64,000 nt of DNA from positions 11,540,609 through 11,604,608 of the forward strand of contig NC_051126.1 of assembly GCF_014839805.1 (NCBI RefSeq). Direction: 5' to 3'. How positions within the stretch are numbered: the stretch's first letter is position 1; every line of letters starts with the position of its first letter. Origin of the DNA: Manduca sexta. Taxonomy: Eukaryota; Arthropoda; Insecta; Lepidoptera; Sphingidae. Under the pieces are notes generated by a model. The model had not been told where the DNA came from. It was given only the letters and a program-made list of their open reading frames with translations, and made no database searches. The position numbers and the translations under genes were made by a program. Positions 26,001 through 41,000 of this stretch are shown piece after piece.

Positions 26001-29000
26001 TAGCTAAATTAAAAATATTACAATACATATACTCACTTTGTGCATTGTCAAGCATATTCTCACATAGAAAAATATATCAAAAGCGGCTTGCATCCAGAAT
26101 ATAAGGTAGCAATCGTTCAAAGTAACCATCTCGTAAAGACAAGTCGCGTAGTTTGTAGTCGCAATTATACATGTTACATAACCAAAGGTCTGCAAAGATT
26201 TAGCCACGCAATTAATGGTTAGGGATCTTGGACTCTAATTACTTTAAAGACTTAAGGATTATTGCACCATCTTCAAGTGTTTCAACCAGGAGATGAGACA
26301 GCTAAATAAAAAGGACAGGCAAAGGGTCAGTGCTATGTAATATAATATTTTTTTTTACATATAAAATATTGGTAGATTTACAGCAACTTTCTGAAATGAA
26401 ACTTCTTTAGAATCGTTGTGATTTGAAATTCGATGAAACAACTTGATGATATTTGAAAAAGGAACAGCGTTTAACTAGCCTGCATGCTACATTTTTCATT
26501 CTTTCATTCAATTGTCAGTATAATAGCGCGAATTTCTGTTTAAATATTACTTCATTTAGTAAAAATATTGTGAAAAATATATTTTCAATATCAAAAATCA
26601 TATTACTAATTCTCTTTATATAAGAGTTTAAGCCCTTTTAACATCGGAACTTTGTAAGCCTAATGAGAGTCGACATCAAGCAGGCGGCCGCTCATACTAT
26701 AAGCCAAAACTTTGCTGCAAAATTATTAAAAATATATTGCAAATTTTCGTATATGATATTTTAATATCTCATTTTATGAAATGGGATCAAGAATATAATT
26801 TTAATAAATATAATCTATTATGAAATTATCATTACTAATAAGTTAAATCCAATTATACATTTACACAATTGTTTTTGGAATTAAATGGCAAGGCGAACAT
26901 GTCGCTCGCCTAATAATAAACGATACGGCACATTAGATGCTGCAATATGTTCAGAGAGAGGGATAGAGTACTGAAATGAAATGAAATAATTTATATGAAC
27001 CTGTAAAATGTTATACATTATTTAGATTCCGTCAATATTAACTCTAACACCAGTTCGGAAAGCAGTTCCCAGTACAGAAGAAAAAAGCTCTGGTGTTGCT
27101 CTTTTCAAAATAATCAAGTAGCTGAGATATGTTAAGTCTCATAATCCCTAGTAATTGCGCTGGATACAATGTCCCTCAAACCGGGACACAACAATGCTTG
27201 CACACTACTGCTTGGCGGTAGAAATAGACAATACGATGGTACCTACCCAAACGGGCCCTCACATACGAGAAACCTACGACCAATTTTTTTTATTATTATA
27301 TGACACCTATGTTCTGGACATTTAAACACCTATAATCATCGTAAAAATCAACAGACACCTCATTTATCAAAATCGGTTCACAAAAAACGACGTTAGAATA
27401 AAACATCATTACATTCATACACAGGGTTTCAATACCATTACCCTTCCTTCGCCGATGTCGGGTAAAAACCATCTAAACTAGACAACAATTACATCCACGA
27501 GTACCAGGAGCGCATAAAACGAAAGAGCTTCGCAATAATTACCTGAAATAACAGAGTGCCGGGCCGCAGCAAATTAGTAGCGTGCGTGTAGCTCTGGTAG
27601 GTCATCACGCTGGCCGACGACTTCGCTTGGCTCATGTTCGAATGGGAGCTACGGAGGGACAGCTGCCCTGTAACGGGACGCTAATGAACGACCTTTGAGA
27701 ACACGATTACGCGATCTGGTGTTACCATTGTTTTTGGAATAGGAATTGATTTGGTTAAGGAAGAGAGATAACAATTTTATTTTATTATTTTAGATTTTTT
27801 TTTATTTGTATAGCTACTACCCTAATGTACTGTTTTAATGACGAGCACCTACTATGTTCTATCTCTGCAACACCTCAGGTTGACTGGTAGAGAATGCCTC
27901 TGGCATTAAGTCCGCTTTTACATGGCTGAAAACTACGCGATAAATTAACAACTATGGGATGAAAAAAGAAAAAAGGGAAAAGAAAACATTTGCAAAAATA
28001 GACCTTAACAATATAATTTCAAAGTATAATAAAATTGTAACCTGTTAATTCAAATCTGCTGGAACCGCTTCTAGAATCAAATGCCGATTCTAAAGACATT
28101 ATATCAACTTCTGAATCATCTGTAAATATGACATTATGATAATATAATATGACTATATAATTACTAAATTTACTGTCTCGATAGCGTAGTTGTATAGCGT
28201 GCGCAAGATGACCTCCGCTCTGAGGTCCCGGGATCGAATCATGGATTGAGCAAAGTGATATTAGGTGTTTTTTCAGTATCAGCTAAACCTGAAATTTGGG
28301 CGATATGGCGATAGGGTTGCGCCCTATCACATTATGGGATGGAAAATAGGAACCTGATGACACTACTGCCCACCCCTTCAGAGATAGAGGCGTAATATGT
28401 GTGTTGTCGACGTTGCTCTAACACCAGTGATACTTTGTAATTCAAGGTGTTGGATGGTATCTCTACTGTTTATGGCCGGTCATATCGCTTACTATCAGGC
28501 GACCGGCAAGCTCGTCTCGTCATTCAAAACAATAAAAAAAACTTTTTACATATTATGTAGATACTTAATTAAAGTTAGACTAAACAAAATTTTTATAAAA
28601 GATCAACCGTACGAACCCGATGAAGTTTCATCATTGAAATCCATAGTAATGGGTAAAATATAATCTCTTGATACTTCAAAAGCCTTGCTCAAAGGCTCCT
28701 GGATCTTCGGATAATACTTAACTAGGTTGAGGAAAGTCTGGCTGGGTATTACGAGCAAGTCTAAACTTCTGCTGGCGTATATAGTTACTTCCGAACACGA
28801 TATTGGTTGCTGGAATGCATATGTATATAGGAATAGTTAATTTAAGAAGGATTTATTTTGTTTGTGTTGCTGGCTGGTTATAAAAAAGAAAAAACGAGAA
28901 ATGAAAGTTGAAATAAGAACGTATGAAGAACATAATATAAGATAACAATTAATAATAAAATTATTCAGAAGAAGTTAGCTATTTTTCAATTTTTTCATCC

Positions 29001-32000
29001 CACATCATTATACATGTTCTAAGTTTGTGTCGAATAATCTTTGAAATGGCTGATTTTGTCATTTTTATCAGCAAGTAGAGAAGTTTTCATAGTCAAGTTT
29101 TTTTGGTAAATAATATAAATGAAATTGAAGTATAAGTACATGTAATTAAAACTTGCGTTAAGTAAGTATGTAGGACATAATAAAAAAATTCAAAAGGTCA
29201 CAATAATAAAATAATGAAATATAAGTACATATAACGTTATTAAATATAAATATATGCAAACAAATCTTGTGTTAAGTATTCAAGATAAAACCCGATAAAA
29301 AAGGATGTCACAACAACCGACATGGAAACGAATATTATTAGATGATACAACCATTTGCCTTAATACGAGAAATGAACCTGTGACCCAATAATATACTCGA
29401 CGAACACAGACAAAATCTAATAATCCTATAAATATAATACAACAAACAAGTTATAACAAATTCACACTCTGCCGATACTTGATTACGTTCATGGCTCTAT
29501 AAACCAATATTCCTTCGCCTCACTGGAAAATAATTGACCGAATTTCGACCACAAGCGATACTAATAAATTCAAACATCCCAAATATGTTCACGTATCGAA
29601 AAACGTTCGGCAGCATAATTTCACTTAATGAACAAAGTTTACGGTATTCGGGTACTCACGCCGGTGAAATTCCCGAACATGCCACCGGGGCCCATGCAGG
29701 TGATCATTTCGTTGTATGAAGTTAGGACGTCCACCTGAAATATTTTTTTTTTTTTTATAATCGGGCGCGACAAAGTGTCCGCACTGCGCCTGGTAAGTGG
29801 AGTGGGAGAGTTGATTACCCCTTGGCAGTTGACAAAATTATGCCGGCCTGTTGCAAGTATACACAGGCCGATCCCGGAACGCGACACACTTACGTGAGTC
29901 ACTATATAGCGGCTTTTAACAGCTTGTGTACGATGGTCGATATCCGGGCGGATATAAATTATATCCTACTACCAGCAAAAAAAGTTAAGAAGCTAGCTGA
30001 TATGTTTGCCTTTCTAGTGTCATCCCACAAGAAAAAATATTGTGACCCATTAATCAGAATTGATCTCGTTGGCTCTTATGACGCAAGGTTGGAAAATGTT
30101 TGACTAATGAGGAATAATAATATGCAAACAAAATTGTTAACGCGAAAATTAGTAAACAAAAAGCTGTGTTTTTTAGTAATAATGAATATACATACATACA
30201 TACATAACATCACGCATTTTATCCCCGAAGGGGTATGCAGAGGCGCACTAGGGCACCCACTTTTCGCCAAGTATGTTCCGTCCCATGATGTGATAGGAGG
30301 CGAGCCTATCGCCATATCGGGCACAAATTCCAGACTCCGGGCTGATACTGAGCAGAAAAACCCAAATATCACTTTGCCCGACCCGGGATTCGAACCCAGG
30401 ACCTCAGAGCGCTATTATACCGGACATGCAATACAATTACGCCACCGAGGCAATCGGAACCAATAATGTATATAGGTATTCATAAACATCTGTGCCTCTC
30501 TACACACACTGCAGATTAAGGCAGTACTTAGTACACTCAAGTTTAACTAAAAACATGACACCAAATTACTTAGTTTTTATAATTAGTACTTTATCATTTA
30601 AAAGCCTTAAACGCTTACCTTCCCTCGATATATAATATAAATATAAGGCTGTACATCCTTGCATTGTATAACAGTGTCTCCCTTCAGAAAGTACATTTCG
30701 TTGAGATGCTGCGTGACAACCCTGATGAACGATCGCTCCACTTTCCCGAACAAAGGGACTTCACGCAAAGCCCGTTCATACATGAACACTAAGGTGTCTT
30801 CCATCAAAGCAGAGTTCAGCCGGCGGCATATCAGCTATAAATATAGTTATACTTGTTCATAAAGGTCTAGGCGTTGCTAGCGGCTTCACTCGCGCGAGAA
30901 GCCTTTCCGCTACAAAACTTCCTAAATCATTGTAACATTCATAGCCGATCTTGATCTATTTAATATAAGATCTGCTAAATCTGAAGCATAAGTAAGCGGC
31001 GATAGCCTAGTTGGGTGTGGAACGGACTGCGAAGACGAATGTCCGTAGGTTCAAATCCCAAGGGCACACACCTCTGACTTTTCTAAAATCATGTGTGTGT
31101 TCTTTGTGAATTTATCGTTCGCTTTAACGGTGAAGGAAAACATCGTGAGGAAACCTGCACATCTAAGAAGTTCTCTATAGGAATTTCGAAGGTGAGTGAA
31201 GACTACCAATCCGCACTAGGCCAGCGTGATGGACTAAGGCCTAATCCCTCTCAGTAGTAGAGGAGGCCCATGCTCAGCAGTGGGCAAGTATATAATACAG
31301 GGCTGATATTATTATTATATATATTAAATCTGAAGTGGCTATCATTCCAAGGCGAACGCTCACTGTAGTTACCGTAAGGTGAGCGAATACTAAAATCAAA
31401 GTAAGCGATACATATTTCTGCGCAGTCAGTGCAATTCATTAATCATTTTTAATGTATTTTGTAATGCCACTCTATATCTACTTACCGTAGTTTCTAGGGG
31501 CGTCATAAATCATCGCTATTCGCATCCCGACTGGTATTGCTGAATTATTACCGTGCCGTTCCGTAAAATCATTTTAAAATCTTTTTCGCATCTTGCTATG
31601 AAAATGCGTGTGTCTTATATTGCGCTAGCTAACGGCTTATTGGATTTTGTAATTGCGTTTAAATAAAACACATATAACGCTTTTCTACCCAAAGGAGTAG
31701 GCAGTGGTACATCTACATCACTTTTCGCCATGTGTGTTCCGTTCCATAATTGCTGTTATGTGTAATGAGAAATGTAAGAATGATGTGTGATGTGAATGAT
31801 AAATTTTAATACGTAGGTTGCATATTAAAATTTAAAGTTTTCGAAGTTATGCGAAGACTGCTATTTCGTATTAGAATAGCATACAAACGTATGCCATCAC
31901 TTGCTTTTGATCCTTGTTAACTGCAGCGAGCGTTAGATTACTGACTAAATAATATTAAAAAAAATCGAATGTTACAGTCATACTGTTTACTGTTAATATT

Positions 32001-35000
32001 ACTGTTTTACTGGTGCTAGTCCAGTTTTATAAGGACACTAGCTTTTGCTCGCGGCTCCGCCCGCGTTATAAAGTTTTTCAGGCTAAAGTTTTCCATTATA
32101 AAAGTAGTAGTTTCCCGGGAGCCTATGTTCTTCCCAGGGTTTCAAACTGTCTCCATACCAAAGTTCATCTTAATACGTTGGGTAGTTTTTGAGTTTAAGA
32201 CGTTCAGGCAGACAGATGTAGCGGGGGACTTTGTTTTATAATAAATTTTTGTATAACTTTTTAAGAGGAACAATCCCGTCATACATCATTGTTGCATAAC
32301 TTTAACCGTTTACGCAGCGCACGCAACGGAATCTCTCAAAACTAATAAATTGTCCCCGTATTTGCAACATGTTTCATTACTGCTCCGCTCCTATTGGTAT
32401 ATAGCGTGATGATATACAGTCTATAGCACCCCACAAATAAAGGGCTATCCAACACAAAACGATTTTTTAGTTCAAACTGGTAGTTCCTGAGATTAGCCAT
32501 TACTGCTCCGCTCCTATTGGTCATAGCGTGATGATATATAACTTTGAGCACTCCACAAACAAAGGACTATTCAACACAAAAATATTTTTTCAGTTCGAAT
32601 CGGTAGTTCCTGAGATTAGCCATTACTGCTCCGCTCCTACTGAATATAGCGTGATGATATATAGCCTATAGCTCTCCACGAACAAAGGGCTATCCAACGC
32701 AAAAGATTTTTTTAGTTTGGACCGGTAGTTCCTGAGATTAGCCATTACTGCCCCGCTCCTATTGGGTATAGCGTGATGATATATAGCCTATAGCACTCCA
32801 CGAACAAAGGGCTATCCAACGCAAAAAGAATTTTTCAGTTTGGACCGGTAGTTCCTGAGATTAGCCATTACTGCCCCGCTCCTATTGGGTATAGCGTGAT
32901 GATATATAGCCTATAGCACTCCACGAACAAAGGGCTATCCAACGTAAAAAGAATTTTTCGGTTTGGACCGGTAGTTCCTGAGATTAGCGCGTTCAAACAA
33001 ACAAACAAACAAACAAACAAACAAACAAACAAACAAACAAACAAACTCTTCAGCTTTATATAATAGTATAGATAATAGTATAGAAGTATAGATTAGTCGG
33101 TGTAACTACTGGGCATTATAAAACTTAACATCTCATGTCTCAGGATGGCGAGCGCAATGGAATACCAAACAATGCTTTGTAATTCAATGTGATGGATGGT
33201 GTTTCTATTGTTTATCAATTACCAAACGGCAAGCTCGTCTCGTCATTCAAAGCAATAAAAACAAAAAGCGCACACGATATAATATTACGTCTAATATAAA
33301 AATCAGCTCCACTCACCTGCGGGTTACTGCCATTAGTCCTCTTCCACACATATTCGAAATATTTCAACGTTTTCGATGTCAAAATTGGATCCACATTTTC
33401 CTGATACAGAAAGTTCGCCAAATCCCTTGTTTTTTCCTGCGTAACAATGCGGAGTTCATTAAAACTAGTATAATTACCATACTGCGGGTAAGTCGTAACG
33501 TTTTTAATGGCGAAAGTTAGCTCGTTATATGACGCGAGGACACTTCATTATAATGGAATCGTAAATGTATGTAACGTGTGACATCACAACAATGATATAT
33601 TCAACCAACACTGGCTGTATATCATGGTTACGGAGATATAGTGTCAAATGTACGCTGGAACCACAATGAATATAATTGCATAGGATCGTTTTAACATTGC
33701 GTTAGTAAATGAAACTTATTCGTCTTTACCTCTGCTAACATTGTGCTTAAAGTGGTCCATGAATGTCGAATATTTTCACCAATAGTCCCGGTTTTACTTT
33801 TCTGATTTTTTTATTATTTTATTGTTTAGTGCGAATATGACGTATGCGTAAGTTCGTTTTTGACTATGATGGTGTCGCTGAGAAGAGAGAAGCAATAGTG
33901 GCAATATGGCGTAGAGAATCACAAAAAGTTTTCAATTACATATATTTATTTCATTTCAAAATTACACTTTTTATTTACCGTCTATGGTTTCTAACTTATT
34001 GAAAACTGTTATTTTCAAAAAGATAAATACGTGGTCTAATTTAATAACGCAATGTCAAAATGAACTCATATATGAATAGTTTAAAGTATTAAGGCAAAAA
34101 TATACTGCCAACTCGGAATTGTGCGGTTACCATTTGTAAATATGACGTGTATTTTCATAACAACTACAAATCTTCAGACGAATTGCAATATAAAAACCCT
34201 AACAACAACTCAAGTAAGGTCTACACTATTGCTTAGACTAAGAAGAATGTAGACTCTTCTCGGCATCTATCTAAAAATCATTTAAACACCAGGCCAGTAG
34301 TCTCACCAAAAAAGACGGGCAGAAACAAAAACTTCCCTATGGTTCACAGTTAATCATTAACTTAGATAATTTAGTCCCCTACCCACCTCCAACATAAAAA
34401 CTTGAAGATAACCGCTTCACTATTAATGTTTGCATACATTAACGAGCAAAGCCAACAAAGTGCAGGTATACTTCGCGTATATTTCTTTTACTCTTTTCAT
34501 TTTTGCATATTCACACAGGCTTTTTGTAAAACCAATTTCTCTATGCTTTTGTACCATTACAGTTTGCTTTTTAACGTGTAATATCCATATATTAAACGAA
34601 AAGTACTTTTAGTGAAACCGTTGAGTGGTTAAATAATGTAGATCTGTTACGAAGTGTTTGGATGAAAGTCGCTTTTGACAGAACCGTCTAGAGATCTTTA
34701 GAAGCCTGTTCACCAGTAGGCTTCATGTGGCTGATGATGATTACGATGTGGAAGGCTGCTCGTATGCGAGAGTTCTTTAAGATAGATATCACCGCAATGT
34801 CTACTTCTGTCCCCCGACACTTCTCTTCTTAATTTGTATTCAATTTTAAGGGTTACCTAATGTTATCATTAGGGCATTATGAGACTTAATATCTTATGTC
34901 ACAGGATGACAAAGGGTGCCTTACCACGTAGTGCTATTGTTATTGCTATTGTTTTTTTGTTGGTGGTAGGATATATTTTATATCCGCCCGCTTAGCTACC

Positions 35001-38000
35001 ACCGTACACAAGGTGTTAAGACCCGCCATAATGGCCTTCGTAAATGTATTGCATTCCGTAATCAGCCTGTGTATATCCGGTTCCAACAGATCGCCTTAAT
35101 TGTATCGACTTCTGAGAAGTAATCATCTCTCGGCAGTCGACATCAACAAAAAAAAGTCATGTTGTACCATTACGAGAACTGATATTTGCATTAAAATTAT
35201 ATTATCACAATTTATTGATGATACTACACTGCGCTCATAACCTTGGGCCATGTCAATCTCACAATGCCTATTAATTACAATAATTATAACATTCTTTAAA
35301 TTGGATAGCAAACATTTTTGCACTCTGCTGCTTAGCGTAGTGAAAGACAATACAGTAAACGCAATATTTCTACAACACCACCATGTTATTTCAAAATTAT
35401 TAGATTTTCATCTCGTACCCGAGATTGTTCGTAGCCTCACGAGTATTTTTAAGCCCGCAGTTTATAGGAAACAGGCAAATGAGCTCCTGTTCACAAGATT
35501 GCAATTTAAAAAGTAACACAATTATAGTTATCGTATATTTTGAACCATTTACAAAAAATTTGAAACAAGATGAATAAAGCCTCTATGGAATTAATTTTAT
35601 ATCGTAAAACTAGCTGACCCGACAGACGTTGTCCCGTCTTAACTATGAATTTGTAGCGCGCATTCAGTCAATCGCTGACAGTTATTTAAATTTTCTAATT
35701 TTTCGCGCAATATTTTGAATTTTTTCTTTCATAAGAATCTTCTCCTGACAATAACAAACACAACAAAAAAAATAGTGAAATCAGTCCAGCCGTTCACGCG
35801 TGATGGCGTGACCAAGGGAAATAGGAATTCATTTTTATATATATATATATATATATATAACATATAAAGCAACATCTTTTTATCCCAATTCTTTCACTCG
35901 AAGGAAGCCGCAAGCAACACCTAGTAACTAATGACTGAAAATCAATACCTATCGAAACTGATGAACACATAGCTACCTCGTTCGCGTACGTATCGTATTT
36001 CTTTTGTTTTTATTGACCTCCCGTTTATTGGCTCATCGTAGCCAGCAGACATAATATCCGGCTATCTCGCTGCTGATAAATAAAATTACTTTATACGATA
36101 TGGTATACGTAAGTTTATCACGTGTTTTATTTGTTATGATTAAATGTAGGTATGAGGGTAGAATATTTTTTGTTCTGAACAGCGCCATCTGTTATTGGAG
36201 ACTGGCAATCATTTTCCCGTAAAGTAAAGTCGGACCGTATCTAAAAGCCATTCCCAATATTTGTTATAATAGTTAGCTATCGTTAAATTTTCGTTACTTT
36301 CTATCTGTGTTAAAACCATGCCTACTTTTCAGATTATTTTATACTAAAGCGATAGATAAGTAATTTCTCGAAACCACTTTATATTTGTTGTTTATGTAAG
36401 CTGAATATAGGCAACTAGAATTACATATTTATGAAGTATCGTCCGTCTTTAGTAAGCTATGTGACTTCGAATAAATCTGGCTATCATCAATATATTATGA
36501 CATGCATTCAATAAGGGCTTTAGCCGTTATGTATATTGTGAGCATCTTGTAATACCTAGGAAATACTTTAACATGGAGAATTTGAAGAAAAAGTTGGTAA
36601 ACATTATTTATACCCACAGTGTGTTCGAGCAGAGCATGCGCCGCGGCAGACCTGGTGGAAGACACATATCCCACCATGAAAGCGAAGTAGAGGAAGCCGA
36701 CGATCTCCAACGCCATCATGAGCCACACGTCGACGCTGTTTGCCACACCCACAGGCGTGCAGCCAACTCCTGAGAATAAGCATGGTTACATGTATGAGAA
36801 AAGTTTATAACTTTATGATGTAGTAATGTTTAAATTAAATTTATTATATATATTTTTTGCTGATAGTAGGATATATTTTATATCCGCCTGGATAGAGACC
36901 ATCGTACACAAGGCTTCAAAACCTGCCATAGTAACCCGCGTCGGTGCCACGTTCCGGGATGAGCCTGCGTATATATATTTTCAACAGGCGGGCATAATTG
37001 TGTCGACTATAATAATAATAATAATAATATCAGCCCTGTATTATATACTTGCCCACTGCTGAGCACGGGCTTCCTCTACTACTGAGAGGGATTAGGCCTT
37101 AGTCCACCACGCTGACCTAGTGCGGATTGGCAGACTTCACACACCTTCGAAATTCCTATAGAGAACTTCTCAGATGTGCAGGTTTCCTCACGATGTTTTC
37201 CTTTACCGTTAAAGCGAACGATAAATTCACAAAGAATACACACATGATTTTTTAAGAAAAGTCAGAGGTGTGTGCCCTTGGGATTTGAACCTGCGGACAT
37301 TTGTCTCGGCAGTCCGTTCCACACCCAACTAGGCTATCGCCGCCTTTTATTGTGTCGACCGCCGAGGGGTAATCATTGTCAGTCGACATTCCATTGGACC
37401 CCACTCCACTTACCATCAGATGCAGTGGGGTTCACGTTGCTATGATCGTATAAAAAAAAATTACAACAAATTCGAACAAAGATTTCTTATGTTTATACTT
37501 CATGATCACGGGGGGAAGGCTGCAAAATCTTCGAAACGTCGGGAGAAAATAATTAAAAGCGCCATAAAATCCGAAACATAGTTTAATTTTAAATTCGAAT
37601 AAAATTAAGAGGAAATAATTCCCTCTTGAACATGGTATAGCACACTAAAAATTGCTATATAAAAGTCAAAATCTGACAGTTAAATATTGAACTTGGCGAA
37701 ACAGTTACTGACGATTCACACACAGATGCAATGCTCGTGGATTCTGTAAAAAATCATTTTGGAATCCAAATATTGAACCGAATCGATAGGTGCGCTGTTG
37801 AATCATTCCCATTCCGAAATACCGATGGAAATTCTACGCTGAAGGTTTAATACTAGACGCACGCGGCTTTGGACGGTTAAAGCGGCTATTATACTGCGGT
37901 ATTTTAAAAGTAAATTGTTATTTGACAGAGAATTGAATAAACGCAAATTACAAAGTATTCTACACATTTTAAACACACAAAAATAAATTTAACATAACGA

Positions 38001-41000
38001 AACAGGATTAACAAAATTTTAAATCTACTTTTCTACCAAACTTCGAGTAAACATAGCAGACATAAAAATTAAGCCCCATTATAAACTTGCAACAAAATTC
38101 TCAAGCCCGAATAGAGTTTTACGAAGTACTAAAAACTTCAACTATTAAAATCATTTTAGGCTGGCAGTTAACCGCTGAACTTACGTACCGAAAAAGTGCC
38201 AAGCTCATTACTATTTACAAGTGAGAACGTGAAATTTAAATACTTTTTTTTTAAATAGTAACCCTACTACACGTAATAGTAACTCGAGCGGTGTTCAAAT
38301 AGTATGACTGACAGGAGATAGTTATTCCTCGCCTGTCGACACAATTATACCAGCTTGTTCGAAACACTATACATAGTTTGATCCCGGAACGCGGCACACA
38401 TATGGGTTACTTTGCCGAGTTTAACACCGAGATACAAATAACCTAATTAATTTATCAAATTATGTTAATGAATTACGCTGTAGAACTATTTGTTTACAGA
38501 ACGAGTCGATTCGACTGGACTACTATCACTGTCTCAAAAAGCCATTGTGAAATAGATAGGCTGTTGCGTCACTTGTGTTAATAAAAATCAAAATCCCATA
38601 GAACTTTGTTTTCCTTTCTGTTAAAAGCAGTGTACTTAGGATTCGCCAAGTATGTTTTTAGGTAAATTAATCCGTTTCTTGCTTGCTTAAAGGCCATTTT
38701 AAAATAATTCCAACTATATTTTAATGGGTAGTCAAAGCAAATATATTTACCAACAAATATCTCATACACCCAGTAGAACGTGTACGCGTATTCAGACGCC
38801 GCATCTGTAAGCAAATATTAAAATGGAATATCATATTTTTCCAACTCTAGTAACGTATGATGAACTTTCATGTAAACCAACAGAATGTTACTGTAACTGT
38901 TTTTAGTAGTTACATTTTTTATTTATTTTTTATTTTATTTATTTTTCTCACACACAGTCATTACAGAACTATTTCAATGCGACAATGTGGGGTAACTATC
39001 ATTAATTTAAAATAAAAAAAAAACAATTAAGTATAAAACATAAAATTATTAAATACTAATTATTAATTATTAGATGACAGAGAATAAATAACAAAATCTT
39101 TGCGAATTCACTCCACTTACATGCCAAAATATCTGTTTTGGCATGTACCTCATTAATGGTCCTAATCGCTCGGGTGAAAGCCGCTTTGAGTAAATTTTTA
39201 ATTTACTATAGATGTATTGTTTACAATGGAATGTCGCCGGGTGTAGCTTGTAGCTACCCCCCTCCCTCCCTAGCCTTTCTCCTCCTCGCCTCTTCCTCCC
39301 ACTGTAAATTTTGAAAGCATAGATCTAGAACATACTACCGACTACGATAAATTGACCTACATTGGTAATTATAATAAACCAGAGGCAAGGCTGAGATAAG
39401 CAGTTTTTTTGTTTACGGATGTGGCAAAGTGACTCCACTCTCATCAATGCTTGATGGTAAGTGGAGTACGGTTTAGATAGTGTCTGACGAGAGATGATTA
39501 CCCTTTGCCAGTGAACACAATTATATGTGGCCTGTTCGAAACCGCTTCCCTAAAACTTCAAAATAGCTTAATGATTTGCTTAGTGACCAAGTTCTTACAC
39601 CTTAAAGTATAAATAAGCCTCCTAATTTCAGTGTATTAAATAATTTTATAATCTTTTACAATAAAAAGCTAATGCATAAGACGTTAACAACAAACTTACA
39701 CTTAACATCATATCTGCTATTAGAAACAGCCAACACCTTCGTACAATTCACCAATATGTAATACGAATCGTGCGACATATACGGATCGCATGTATTAATG
39801 AAAATAATCGCTGTGGCGAAGTTGACCAGAGTGACTGCGATCGGCAGAAACTTTAGCAGCACAACAACTGGATTCAGCTGCATTATATCGGTCTCCCAGA
39901 ATGAAAAGGCTCCGGTTATCCTCGACACCTGTACAAAGGCGGTACATACAAACTTGCCGACTCTTTTGTGATGCAAACAGGACGCTAAAGGACAGTCTGA
40001 AATGTGAGACCTTTTGTTTCAACGTTCTTTGATTGTAGCTGAAATTAACTGGTAATCGTTTTGTCTAGCCTTTTGGAGTATAGGACGGCTAAATGAAGTA
40101 TTCATTTTACTTTGAAATACAAACTAGTTTCTAGTATCTATTTTTAGTAATGACAAAAGGAATAAGTTGAATGGACACTTAGTTATGTTTGTTTATTTTT
40201 AACTTACCAGAAGCATTCGATTCATTCTGTACATATCTAAATCTGTATTATCATTCACAATTCTAACCTGGAATAAATACATTCAAATGTTATGATAGAG
40301 AACTAAATATTACTCAACTCTGACAGTAAATTCAAACACGACAATTTCTATTCATAAGATTTACGTGATTTGAGTATTTCTACACCTTTAACTCTCATGC
40401 GAGATATCACATAAAGATTAATCAATGTTTTTAATAAGTGATCCCCCATCGCTTTTATTGAAATGGGCTAATCTGATGAAAAATGGACTGAAGCAAAGAT
40501 GAATGGACCAATAAAAAAAATACCTTGCTTATTAATGCCTTAGTTTAATTGGCCTTTTCTCGGGATTTATTTAAAGATTGAGATCGTTTATTGAAAACAG
40601 CTGTAACACCACACGCCATTATCAATTTAATACTTTAATAATTTAGTAGAATAAAACCATCAAGGTCGCAGCGATTTGTCTGATATTGTCGCAATGTAGA
40701 AGATTATAGTAATTATAACCATTAATTACTCATTTATCCTCAATTCTATATACATAAACTTTATAGATATATTTTTATAGGTAATCTCTCGTCAGTCGAT
40801 ATTCTATTAAACCCCACTCCACTTACCATCAGGTGCAGTAGAGTGACTACACCATGCTCGTATAAAAATAATCTAAGACCTGATATAATATAATAATTTT
40901 ATCTACCTAAAGCTACCCAAATGTGCACCTCACAAGGCCGCTTCAAAGTGTTAAGGTACTCACCAACTGCTCAAACGGGAATATGCTAATCACATCATAC

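Noticed and set aside
32330..32995. Regularly spaced repeats resembling a CRISPR array
   Set aside because: Units are about 125 bp without unique spacers and lie inside Helitron ends in a eukaryotic intron.
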